Origin: Tretioscincus oriximinensis
Taxonomy: Eukaryota; Chordata; Lepidosauria; Squamata; Gymnophthalmidae
Length of the DNA stretch: 64,000 nt
NCBI GenBank assembly: GCA_022410635.1
Contig: JAJVDF010000362.1
Span: forward strand, 1 to 64,000
Direction: 5' to 3'
Shown piece by piece: positions 10,974 to 20,574 of the stretch. A program made the position numbers and the translations under genes. Position 1 is the first letter of the stretch, and each line of letters begins with the position of its first letter. A model generated the notes under the pieces. It was not told where the DNA came from. It saw only the letters and a list, made by a program, of their open reading frames with translations, and made no database searches.

Positions 10974-11344
10974 GTGAGCTCCCAGGGTGTTGAGTAAGAC
11001 TCCCCCACCAACACTCTCTGGAATCAGCTTTGGAGATAGGAGTGAAACTACTGCAATGCATTGCCACCAACTCCTAAACTCCTTAGTCTCTCCAGGAGGA
11101 TACCATGGTCAGTGGTATCAAAAGCCGCTGAGAGGCCCAGGAGAACCAACAGGGTCGCATTGCCCCCATCATTCTCCCGAAGTAGGTCATCAACCAGGGC
11201 GACCTTGCCATGACTAAGCCTGGCCCCTCTATCTCCCTGATTCTAATCATGACATCATTACATTCAGACTAAACTGGATGTGAAAGGCTTGGTTAAGAGG
11301 GATCACTTTGGGGTTTCAAGAAATTGCCAGGATCTAGCTATTTA

Positions 11345-11450
11345 GGAATTAGTATGTAAATACGGGCAAGGCGGTCTTGTAGATTTATAAGAAAAAGGTA
11401 GATGGCATGAACGTTTGTAGACAAGTCTACTTTTTAGATATCAATACAAT
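11345..11450 (-). mobile_element. PLE terminal fragment, minus strand, decayed
   Basis: The reverse complement reads AAAAGTAGACTTGTCTACAA, then GTTCATGCC, then a CTTTTTCTTATAAATC segment. This matches the PLE unit (stem II hairpin GTAGACTTGTCTAC intact, flanking boxes CTGAAGA and GAAA mutated to CTAAAAA and CAAA). It lies 110 bp beyond the L2 5' end. Confidence 0.5.
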
Positions 11451-11599
11451 GAATGCAGCAATTTGAATTTGGCTTAGTAGAGGATTGGTGTCAAGTTTGG
11501 TTGCTTGAAAACTGCCATGATATGCATCTGGGTAGAAGCTCTCATCAGCCTGTACTGTATAGCTTTTGGCACCTGGTAAAACCTTATCTCTTCACGCAG

Positions 11600-11755
11600 C
11601 CCTTTAACTCCTAGCTCCCTCTACATTTGTCCTTCCAGGGAGGGTTGCATGTGTTTTTAATCTTCTGTTACCTTCCCTGGAACCTATGGTGAAGGGCAGA
11701 ATATAAATTCATAAATAAATAAGTAATTAAGTAAATAAATAAATAAAATTTTCAA
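11600..11755 (+). repeat. L2-type 3' tail with (AAAT)n
   Basis: A segment 'ccctggaacctatggtgaagggcagaatataaatt' precedes imperfect AAAT/AAGT units. The stem-loop followed by ATATAAAT is the form seen at the 3' ends of L2 and L2-dependent SINEs in this window. Confidence 0.5.
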
Positions 11756-11759
11756 AGGA

Positions 11760-12605
11760 AAGACTATTAGTATAGTTTAGAGGTTTCTTGGGCGTGAATC
11801 CCATGGCCACATTATCTCCATCTTTGACAAAGCTGATAAGCTAACTTGAGATGCTGCCACCTAAGCATCAAGTGATAATGATGAATCCAAAAGTTTCACT
11901 CCCTTTATTTGGAGCAGAATAACCACATCACTAATTAGGTAAATCCCTGGATTTAGTCCCCCATGACACATCATTCACCTTCTAATGACCTCTCTCAATG
12001 AATTCACACTACTTTTAGTCTCGTTGTAGTTTGCACTAACATGCAGATGGTGAGCAAGACACAATTCAGAAAAAGGTTAATTCAGTGAAGAAATATTAAC
12101 AGTGCAGTAGGGTAATCATGTGACAGAAGAGTCATAAAAAGTATATGCATTTATGTGTCTGAAATTTAAATATTCAATCATGACTAAATGAGACTGTCCA
12201 AAATTTAAGCTGACAGACAATTTGACTAATCAACACAAGTAGTCGTTTTGTAAATTATGGAATGATTTTATATTTATGGCAAGCCATCTTTTGAGTAAAT
12301 ATATAAATAAATGTACAAAGGAGGATGGTAATTATCATTATAAGTATTACTTGGATTTCTTTCCCTTTCCTTTTTCCCTTTTAAAGGCCTTAAATATTCT
12401 TGGGATGATGCCAAATTTTGTTTGGGGTGGCATTGTTTACTGTTTAATGTTCCCTGTGTTAAAATCACTCTAAGTTACTTTGAAATGAGTAAGTGAATTA
12501 CTTAGAGCATTTAAATTCCTCTTTCTCTTAATTTTCCAAGTTCCTTCTTCCTGCCTCTCCTTTTCTTTGAAAGCAATGAAATGATTCTATATCCTGCTTG
12601 TCTTC
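11760..12605. other. Unique AT-rich sequence
   Basis: No gene or repeat recognised. Confidence 0.4.
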
Positions 12606-12609
12606 AGCA

Positions 12610-12757
12610 GACAAGCGTGTTTTCAGCAGACATCTGGACACTGGCAGATTCCACATAAAATCAACAAAAGCTATGTGCACCACCCTATGGTAGGCCGCCC
12701 TGAGACCTTCGGGTATAGGGCGGGATATAAATAAATAAATAAATAAATAAATAAACA
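12610..12757 (+). mobile_element. SINE/L2 3' segment with stem-loop tail and (AAAT)n
   Basis: The tail 'ggccgccctgagaccttcgg' plus GGGCGGGATATAAAT forms a clear GC stem (GCCGCCCT with AGGGCGG) and is followed by seven AAAT units at about 12727-12757. Upstream, AACAAAAGCTATGTGCACCACCC recurs in the SINE at 2645-2672, so this is probably the 3' half of the same SINE kind. Confidence 0.65.
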
Positions 12758-12759
12758 AT

Positions 12760-13900
12760 GCATTTATTTGTGATCCAATACAGGAAAACAGCACATCTCT
12801 GAGGGAGCTCAAAGATGGCTTATGGATTGGCTTATTCACACATCTTCCCTCCCATGAAAATTCTGCACTAGAAAATGTGGTTTAGAGAAAGGTTGAGAAC
12901 ATGAGATCTATGCACTGCCATTCTGAGGCACTCCTGTGCTATTCGTTTTATGTCGGATCAATGTGATGGAAAACACCTTTTGGCTTTCTTTTTTCTTAAC
13001 TTTTGTCTTCATTGCTGTATCTTCTATGTTCTATAATTAGTGTGGTTGCTTCTATGCGGTCATGGTATTATTTTTGATTTGATTCAGTTCAGGTCAACAG
13101 CAAGAAACATTGCAAGGAGCACTCTGACACCTATCCATGCGCTGTGCGGGCATTTCCTACCTTCCTGTACATATGGTGGTGTTTACAACAGATTCCATTC
13201 TCAAAATTTAAGGAACATAAACACTTTGAAACACTCCCGGTTGTGGTGTGATGCTTGAGAGAACCTTCAATGCCTTGGGTATGCAGACAACACAATCCCG
13301 GTGAAACTATAGTTTCTTTAGCATGCAGTTGGTACAGTCAATAGAGATAACTGGTATGATCCAATTGTAAGCAGTCTTCTTTGCCTTCCCAAACAGTTCC
13401 ATTTGAAAATGTCAATGCCCTTGATGACAAGAGTCTAACTATTGTGTACTCTGCCATTGTAACAACATGATGCTGAACCAAAAGCTTTAGTGGCCCATTA
13501 TCAATAGGTGTTTTAATTACATTTAGAATGATCATTATTGTGGCTCTTTCTTTCTAGTTGCATTGGATCAAGACTTCTATATGTTTTGGATAGTCTATAT
13601 TATAATACACTTGTAAACACAATCTGCCATGGCTAAACTCCGGTTCTTCAGAGTAGGAAACAACAACAGCAACATATTGGTGCTTTTCCCTAAGTGAGTC
13701 AATATTGGATCAAATGATTAGAATCTCCACTCAGCAGCTCCTAGCCAGATCTGGGAAACAACTCCCAGGTGGTCATGGGTAGTGCACTAGACAGCTCAGG
13801 CAGATGTAGTGAAGTCAGTATAAACTGACCACAAGACTTTGCACAATGAATCAGACAATTAAGCATGTGTGCCTTGATGCAGAGTAGCATGGTAATTCGA
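12760..13900. other. Unique AT-rich sequence
   Basis: No gene or repeat recognised. Frames such as 13040-13258 are short and featureless. Confidence 0.4.
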
Positions 13901-13922
13901 GGTCCTTTATGCATTTATTACA

Positions 13923-14225
13923 ATAAATTTGTATTATTAAATCTGGATTTGCTTGATCCGGATTTAAGCAAGTTGGACAACATTAAAGTAAAGGCAACAT
14001 GTTCTACAATGCTCACTTGCAGCTTTGCCCATGTTGGCTCAAATTTGGCTTACGTATGAATGCTCCACAAATTTATCCAGAACAGAGATCACTGGTACAT
14101 ATGTAATACTGATTAATGTGATCTATTATTATTCTCAGATTATTATCATCCAAATTGCCATTAGCAACAGGAACTAATGAGCTCCTTAAACTGAATTACT
14201 AGATATGTGCCTAAAGGACCCTAAT
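13923..14225 (+). repeat. Unclassified interspersed repeat, copy 1
   Basis: This segment aligns by eye over its whole length with 46168-46475. Shared landmarks in the same order are ATTAAATCTGGATTTGCTTG, TGATTAATGT(G/A)(A/G)TCTA, ATTATT, and at the end ATGTGCCTAAAGGACC. Similarity is patchy, as expected for an old family. No terminal inverted repeat, coding frame or poly-A is visible. Confidence 0.55.
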
Positions 14226-15140
14226 TTCTACATAATTTGTATTTATTGTTGTATAGCTGCTGCCTTCTGATTAAACCTTTGCTCTCATTTCATTTATATA
14301 ATGTTTTGCTAATGGGATGATTACTGCTTTTCTGACACAACCCTTGACATTTGAATCTTGGGCTTGTTAAACCTAAACTATTAGTGCAATTTTTTCCCCT
14401 GTTTATATTTATCATCTAAGCTACCTTTTCAAAAATCAAATTAAAAAGAAAACAGACAACAAGGAAGATGAATGGTACCCCTCTGAAATACTCTCTGCTG
14501 TAGTTTGATACAGAGGGTCTTCTAGGTGGTAGCCCCCAAGCTTGTGGAATTATCTCCCCTCAGAGATACATCAGGCACCTATGCTGTACACATTTAGGTG
14601 TCTGGATGTTCACACTCACCTTCAGCTAAGCCAAAAATTCTCCTCTTCTTGANGGCACTGCTGCATTTTCCACAGGTGTGTCAGAAAGGAAATTTTAGTG
14701 TATGGTAAAAGCATTATAAAATGCAGCTAATGAAATTTCCTCTTTGATACATGCATTAAGGATGTAGCACTGATATCCCAACCTTACAATTAAGGTGCTG
14801 GTCATACATTTACTTTTAAACCTTCTTTTGTCCTGAAGAATGAGCTTCATCTATTGAGTTTCTTTTCTTTTTTTTCTGGTTTATGCATGTGCATAATGGA
14901 TTAAGCTTACTTTTTTCAGACTTGCACCCAAAGTCAAAAGAAAAAGAAGCCACAAACCAAATTCATTGTAAGTTGCTACTGCTACAACTGATTCTACATT
15001 TGAGGAGATAGAAGATAAAGCATTCTTTATTTGGTGCGCTACAATTAGTCCAACCACCCATCATCACTTTCAGGGATAGGCAAGGTGCTGAAGCAGGACT
15101 TCATTGTCTTCCTTGCTCTGGAAGTGGAATGGGTGGGAGG
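14226..15140. other. Unique AT-rich sequence
   Basis: No gene or repeat recognised. One N lies at 14653. Confidence 0.4.
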
Positions 15141-15292
15141 CGATAGGGTCCACCAAAAGGAGGGGAGGGGGAGGAGGAACAGAAGGNAAGAGAAGGGAGA
15201 GGGGGGAGGATAACGGGAGGGGGGAAGAAGGAAGGGGGCATAAGAGGAAGGGGAGGGAAAGGAGGAAAGAGAGATAAGAGGAGGAGATATGG
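15141..15292 (+). repeat. Polypurine (GGA/GGGA-rich) tract
   Basis: About 150 bp are almost entirely G and A, with GGAGGGG, GGGGAGG and GGAAG words and very few pyrimidines. Such tracts can adopt triplex (H-DNA) structures. The minus-strand open frames here are low-complexity Ser/Pro/Leu strings and not genes. Confidence 0.85.
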
Positions 15293-15621
15293 GCAACCTG
15301 CCAGTGCAATGTGATTTTATGACACATAAAGTACCACCTATCTGCAGATGACAAGTTTAGTCTATATTTTGCTCAGCACCCAGATGTCTTTTCTTTATGC
15401 ACCATTCACAGGAAATTGCACATGGAGATTTGGAACAACAGAACACTTTTGGATGTCTTCTCAAATAATGATGGTTGATTATTTTCTAATTTAGGTGCAG
15501 TGTTCTTTCTATCACTCTCACTCCTCCAATGGCTCCCTTATCTCTCATTTCAAGGTAGATACAACAGAATCTGCTCGTCAATCTTTTTTAACAGAAGGAT
15601 TAGCCCATGAATTATCTCCTG

Positions 15622-15732
<111 letters not shown>

Positions 15733-16149
15733 AGCAAGATTTCTTGGATCTTGCTTAGCTGTTAAAAGGGATGGTCATATTGACTAAGAATTGTCTACTA
15801 ATAAAGAAAAATACTACAGCATTAAAAAAAACCAGTATTTGTCCATAGCAGAAAAAAGAGATGGCAAGTTGATTTGGGGAAAAGGTTTGGCATACTGTGG
15901 TTTCTTTGGCCTATAGTGATTCCTATTCTATCACAATTCCCTGTCAATATAAAAACATAAGGGAAACACGTCATCTACTACAGTACTCTGTTTCACATAG
16001 TGACCCACCAATTGCTTCTAGGTATCCTAAGAAGAAAGAGGTGAAACTTTCTGCCAATCCCCTCAGATTGTATTTGGAGCATGTAGCGATGACGCCTCTT
16101 GGCTGGCTAGGGTAGTAAAAAAAAATTAAGACAGTTATCCCCATGACTA

Positions 16150-16187
16150 CCGAATAGTTGAGGTGTGTGTGTGTGTGTGGGGGGGGG
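16150..16187 (+). repeat. (GT)n and poly-G run
   Basis: A short GT dinucleotide run leads into a nine-G run before CTTAAAGG. Confidence 0.85.
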
Positions 16188-16199
16188 CTTAAAGGGGTT

Positions 16200-16560
16200 C
16201 TGAATTTGCATGCCTACCTCTGGGGGTGGGTAGGTTGAATGCTCGTTTGGAGTCATCGGGGCAGGCTGTACACAGGAACGATCCTCGAGAACCCTTCCAA
16301 GCCTCCTTGATCCTCTTGGTGAGTGCCCACAAAAAAGATGGGCTGGCTGGTGTCTATTGGATGGCTTGGGCTGGCTAGAAAGCCATGGGTTGGTCTGCCA
16401 GGAGAATGGGCAGCCATGGACCCACATCACGGGACATGGGTCACGGGTGTCTACTGGATGGCCCACCTGGGCATATTGTATGGACTGCCTCGCTACTGGG
16501 AGCAGGCAGCCCAAGGGAGCCACGTCACGGGGCATGGCCTGCCTAATACTGGTCAGGCTG
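16200..16560 (+). repeat. GC-rich island with diverged ~97-bp tandem duplication
   Basis: A GC-rich block in AT-rich surroundings contains two diverged tandem copies starting at 16349 and 16446. Landmarks repeat at a period of 97-98 bp: GGTGTCTATTGGATGG against GGTGTCTACTGGATGG, and CACATCACGGGACATGG against CACGTCACGGGGCATGG. The two open frames over it (up to 106 codons plus, 142 codons minus) show no domain and follow from high GC content. I do not call them genes. Confidence 0.65.
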
Positions 16561-16995
16561 ACCCAAGCTATAACCTAATTATCTCCACTTCTGGTTATTA
16601 TCTCCACTTTTGGGTTGTGTTGTTGTTATGGGTATGCGTTTAGGGTTTTTACTGTTGTTAATAAGTTAATAAATGATGTTTGCACTAAATAGTGTGGTTG
16701 TCCCTCTTTAGCTGACCCCAGCAACTCTTTTGCTCAGCAACTTTACAGAATATCATATTGTGTGATAGGGAAAATAATATGCTGTGCAAGTGTAGGAAAA
16801 AACAAACAAGACAAAACATGAAATATACAGGAAAATTTAAGAAATTCCACTCTAAATCAGCTAATACATATATAATCATCAAGGATACCCATTAACACAG
16901 TAAAGCAGAAAATAGCTTGAAATATTTTATTGTAGCAGTTTCATTTTAAAAAAATATGCAAAACGTATTTTTTTTTGCCCCTGCTTCAGTAACAT
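16561..16995. other. Unique AT-rich sequence
   Basis: AT-rich sequence containing an AATAAA near 16670, not linked to any gene I can support. Confidence 0.35.
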
Positions 16996-16997
16996 CT

Positions 16998-17387
16998 AGG
17001 GCAGAACAGACAAAGGGAAGAACAGACAAAGGGAAGTATTTTTTCACCCAGAGGGTCATCGGCCTGTGGAATTTACTTCCTGAAGAGGTAGTGGTAGCTA
17101 ACAGCTTGGATAGTTTCAAGACAGGACTAGACAGGTTTATGGACACTAAGGGTATAAATGGATACTAAGATAGTTGTCTGGATGTAGCCTCCGGGATGGA
17201 GCAACAGGCAGGACTTTTGAAATACCATTTGCAGGGAGTCACGAACAGGAGCAGCATATTTTGCTTACCTCTGTTCGGACTGCCCAGGTGCATCTGGTGG
17301 GCCTCTATGTGACACAGAATGCTGGACTTGATGGGCTGTGGCCTGATCCAGTATGGCTCTTCTTATGTTCTTATGTTCTTATGTATC
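16998..17387 (+). mobile_element. CR1-clade LINE 3' end (TTCTTATG type)
   Basis: The frame at 16956-17168 carries the CR1 ORF2 C-terminus (KYFFTQRVIGLWNLLPEEVV, then SLDSFKTGLDRFMDTKG). This is followed by the 3' UTR with GCATCTGGTGGGCCTC and AATGCTGGACTTGATGGGC, ending in tandem TTCTTATG units at 17362-17387. A 17-bp unit AGAACAGACAAAGGGAA is tandemly duplicated at about 17003-17036. It is 5'-truncated and belongs to the same subfamily as the 50985 and 59728 copies. Confidence 0.85.
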
Positions 17388-17631
17388 TGGAAAAATGATG
17401 AGAACACATTTTCAAAGAAACAAACAATGCTGCAAAATGGAAATCGCATAGCTTTCTACATCTAAAGCAGCTTGTTTCTCTGCAGCTAAAGTTAAACATA
17501 GTTCAAGAATTTTGAGAGCCTGATAGTAACACATTTCTTTAGAATTTGATGAAACTTGACATAAATATTAAAGGGAACTCTATCAAAAACTGGTTCCAAA
17601 CCAAAGAGTCCGTGTAACATTAATCTAACTA

Positions 17632-17944
17632 GCAGGCACGGATAGCTCAGTTGCTTAGGAATTCGTCTCTCGCCTGGGAGTTCGGGTTTCGAAGCCCTGT
17701 GTTGGAAGTGGGGAGGGGTGAGCACCTTCCACTAGCCTGTAGCTCTANCCAACCCAGCTATTCGAAAGCATGAATTGCAAGAAATTGCAACTGACTGCAA
17801 GTAGATACATGGGAACCACCATAGCCTGGTGGGGAAGATAGAATGTGAGCCTTCGGGCAAAATATATCCTTGTACGCCGCTTTGAGTCCCTTTGAAAGGT
17901 GAGAAAAGCGGGGTATAAGAACCAAGTTCTTCTTCTTCTAAGTT
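17632..17944 (+). mobile_element. tRNA-derived SINE with L2-like tail (family A)
   Basis: The 5' head has an A-box-like GATAGCTCAGTTGCTTAGG and a B-box-like GGTTTCGAAGCCC, so it derives from a tRNA promoter. The body includes GAAATTGCAACTGACTGCAAG and ACATGGGAACCACC. The 3' end has the stem-loop CCGCTTTGAGTCCC...GGTGAGAAAAGCGGGG, then TATAAGAACC and (TTC)n. The nearest relative in the window is 57642-57946. The tail resembles the L2 3' end, which implies mobilisation by L2 RT (inference). Confidence 0.85.
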
Positions 17945-17998
17945 CAATGCAGCTTTACGATATGCAAGGTTTATATATATACTGATAAATATCAATAA

Positions 17999-18329
17999 AT
18001 TAGAATTTAATGGAAGTGTTCATTTATTTCAGTAATTCAGTTCAAATAGTGAAACTCATATATTATATAGATTAATTACACACAGAATGATCTATTTTAA
18101 GGGTTTTTTCTTTGATTAGAGTATGACACCATTGATACTTTCTCATAATATTTTAATTTTCTAAGATAGTGACTTTTAGGTTTTCATTATCTGTAAGACA
18201 AAATCATCAACATGAAAAGAAAGAAACTCAAAATAGATCACTTTGTGTGCAATGAATCTTTGTAACATATGAGTTTCACTATTTGAATTAAATAATTGAA
18301 ATAAATTATCTTTTCCATGATATTCTAAT
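17999..18329. mobile_element. Tc1/mariner-type fold-back MITE
   Basis: The two halves are long imperfect inverted repeats. On the left, 'ttatttcagtaattcag', then AAATAGTGAAACTCATAT, GATTAATTACACACAG and TGATCTATTTTAAG occur in order. The right half, reverse-complemented, repeats them down to CACAAAGTGATCTATTTTGAG. Ends read ATTAGAAT at 17999 and ATTCTAAT at 18322-18329, with TA dinucleotides suited to a TA target. The sequence is familiar from fish and reptile Tc1-like transposons, of which this is a transposase-less internally deleted form. Arms run about 150 bp. Confidence 0.8.
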
Positions 18330-19640
18330 GAAATGAGACACTAGTATATGCTTTTCTTAAATACAAGGATTTGCAAGTATCTAAATTGGAAGAGGTGATA
18401 GATAAGAAAATAAGACATTTGGCAGAGAATTAGTAAAGCAGGTTAAAAAAATGTGAAATTATTAAACTACCAAGCATGCACTCTTATTTCTGATGTGATA
18501 TTATTATTTTATGCATTTGGAATCTTTCTGTGCTAATTGTAGGAAGTATGTGACTAATATCCAAGAAGAAGCCATTATTTGGAAAGTTATTGTTTGCATG
18601 ATGAAGCACATACTGATATGCTATGTGTTGATCCATCATTTACTGTAATGGTCTTCAGGTAAATGAATCTTTCTGAAAACATATAATATTTTGCTTCCCA
18701 GCATTATGATGTCAGCTCACCTATAAATATATTCAAGAAGTGAAGTATGTCCCATTAAAGTGGTATTTTATTGCTCTCTTGAGAGTACCATCAGCTAAAG
18801 AACGTATAACTCGTAATTCTTCTGCTTTCTTCCTTTTCTCTGTTTTTGAGAAAGGAGGAGGATAAATGGGGAATCCATGATGCCTATCAAGTAATGGGGG
18901 AGGGGGGATTCAGCACTCCAACCCATATGCCCTGTTTTGCCTAAGTTGGGGTTGTGAAGTGCTTGGCAGGCTTAATTGTTATGCCCTAGGGAACCACAGT
19001 TGGCAGATACAAGTGATATTAACAAGACAAATATGTCTCACTATATTTACCAGGTGATTACTGCTGCTTCAAAGGCAGTAAATTCTGATATTTGTTCGTC
19101 TCCAATGCTGCTGCAGTGACAGAAGGCAAACTTCATCATGGGGAGGAAACAGGTTTGGGAGGCCATGCACAGGCATTCAAGCAACATTTGCACCATTAAC
19201 AACTTTCAATAGAGGCGTTTAAAGCCACAAGCATTTCACACTGTGTATACAAGTGATTTATAAGGCCACATAGGTTTTACAGTGGCATCTGTAGTCTCCA
19301 AATGTCTAAGCTATATGTACCTTTATGTTCTGTTTCTTTTAATTACTGCAGTATGTTCAACGGGATCAAAGCTTTGACTTTATCAATTTTTAAATTAGCG
19401 ATTTCCAAGTTTAGCATCTTGCTCACAGTTATGAATAACATCATTTGTTAGTCTTCATCTTTTCTCTCTTTTTTTTTTGACCTAGTATTCAGGTGACCAC
19501 AGTTCAGATACAAAATAATTGCTTCAGATGCAGGATCACAGGTTCATTCCCGGCTTTATCCCAGAAAAAAAGCATTAGCTATCTTGTTGCAGCCTTACAA
19601 AAGAAGGTATGAAAACTACACTGATGCAACTTTACATTCA
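18330..19640. other. Unique AT-rich sequence
   Basis: No gene or repeat recognised. A short A/G-rich patch lies at 18850-18905. Confidence 0.4.
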
Positions 19641-19659
19641 CCCAGCTCTTGATAGAGAC

Positions 19660-19870
19660 CGGGACGGGGGTAGGGGTGCGTGCACGCGCACGCGCGTGCA
19701 CACACACACATGTACACGCGCGCACATACGGACGCTTGTATGTCTCACCACTAGCGTCTGTATGTGCGTGCGTGCGTGTGCCAACTCGCCTCCAGTGGAG
19801 CAAAAATGCTTGGGTTTGTGACAGGAGAACAGAGCTGCTCGTCAGGAGGCGAGTTGGCGCACTTTGCCTG
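19660..19870. repeat. CpG-rich alternating purine-pyrimidine island with inverted repeat
   Basis: From about 19672 to 19780 the sequence is rich in GCGCAC, GTGCAC, ACACAC and GTGCGTGCGTG. This is alternating purine-pyrimidine and Z-DNA-prone, in a neighbourhood otherwise poor in CpG. A 14-bp inverted repeat, GCCAACTCGCCTCC at 19780-19793 and its complement at 19845-19858, flanks a 51-bp spacer. Frames here mimic Cys/Arg/Thr-rich peptides and are not genes. Confidence 0.75.
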
Positions 19871-19984
19871 ACAGCAGGCCCAAAACCCCGCCTCCAGCAT
19901 TGGAGCAGCTATGGCACACTCTGAGGTTCCTTCCAGGACCCCAGACTGCTCTGATGGCTCCTTTTCCTTTAAAATCCTGCATTT

Positions 19985-20111
19985 TTATATTCCCTGATGC
20001 AGCATTGGGGAATGTAAAAATCCGGGATTTTATCTTAAAACCCGGAGGGGACTATATTTTAGTCCCCCAAACCGGGATTGTTCCACCTTCCCAGGACGTA
20101 TGGCAACCCTA
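19985..20111. repeat. Probable DNA-element end (GGGTTGCCATA terminus)
   Basis: The right edge reads ATGGCAACCCTAG, whose complement CTAGGGTTGCCAT resembles hAT-type transposon ends. Inside lie self-complementary GGGGACTATA...TAGTCCCC and GGGATTTT...AAAACCC words. I could not find the matching left terminus, so this is a fragment or a chance resemblance. Confidence 0.35.
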
Positions 20112-20195
20112 GCTCTTAAATACTAGAAAAGGTAAAACTTGTGGAAGGGGACGACGAGGTATAAACTTTTCTCTCTAGATTTTAATAAAATAGAC

Positions 20196-20570
20196 TAAGG
20201 CCACATTCCCACTTACCTTTTCCAGTGCACTCAAGGCACTGTGCCCAGCCCCCACTTACTTTTGTTCAAAATATGGCTGTTGCAGCACCAAGGTGTTGCC
20301 AAGGTGGAGTGAGTTGCCACCTTGGCAACATCTGGGACACCGGCGTCACGATGATGCATATCATGCACGCAGGCTCCCTCATTGGCTGGACAAAATCTCG
20401 TGTGATTTCACATTGAGGTCTTGCCCTAGCAGCACAAGAGGTTGGATGTGGTCTCCAGAGACACCCACCTTTTCCATGCTACTGGCATTGATGGGCCGCA
20501 ATTTCATGGGGTGGGCCAAGGGTGAAGGTGCATCGGCCACACTGGAAAAAGTTGTGGGGATCTGGCCTAA
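20196..20570. mobile_element. Non-autonomous DNA transposon-like element (~375 bp)
   Basis: The left end TAAGGCCACATTCCC...CCTTTTCCAGTG (20196-20227) and the right end, reverse-complemented TTAGGCCAGATCCCC...TTTTTCCAGTG (20570-20540), are imperfect terminal inverted repeats of about 32 bp. The interior is GC-rich and contains a perfect 13-bp hairpin, GTTGCCAAGGTGG at 20295-20307 with its complement at 20317-20329. No transposase and no clear target duplication are visible. The superfamily is undetermined. Confidence 0.5.
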
Positions 20571-20574
20571 TCTT

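Larger units (their letters stand above)
9867..11235 (-). mobile_element. L2-clade LINE, 5'-truncated (RT core to 3' tail)
   Basis: This is a minus-strand L2 of about 1.37 kb. From its 5' end (high coordinate) it carries an LSAAFD-like RT block, a GVPQGS-like block near 10940, a YADDTQ catalytic box, then the C-terminal domain, and ends with the L2 3' UTR and an (AAATA)-rich tail near 9867-9900. The 3' UTR has a stem-loop of the form 'cctgacaccttcgggtacggg', which the SINE tails in this window imitate. The frame is broken several times, so it is not autonomous. The 5' end is truncated within RT, as is usual for LINEs. Confidence 0.85.

Noticed and set aside
16107..16643. Overlapping frames of 142 and 106 codons on opposite strands
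   Set aside because: GC-rich tandem-duplicated DNA favours long chance frames. There is no recognisable protein signature.
17632..17710. Possible tRNA gene
   Set aside because: A- and B-box-like words are present, but no cloverleaf can be closed and the sequence continues as a SINE body.
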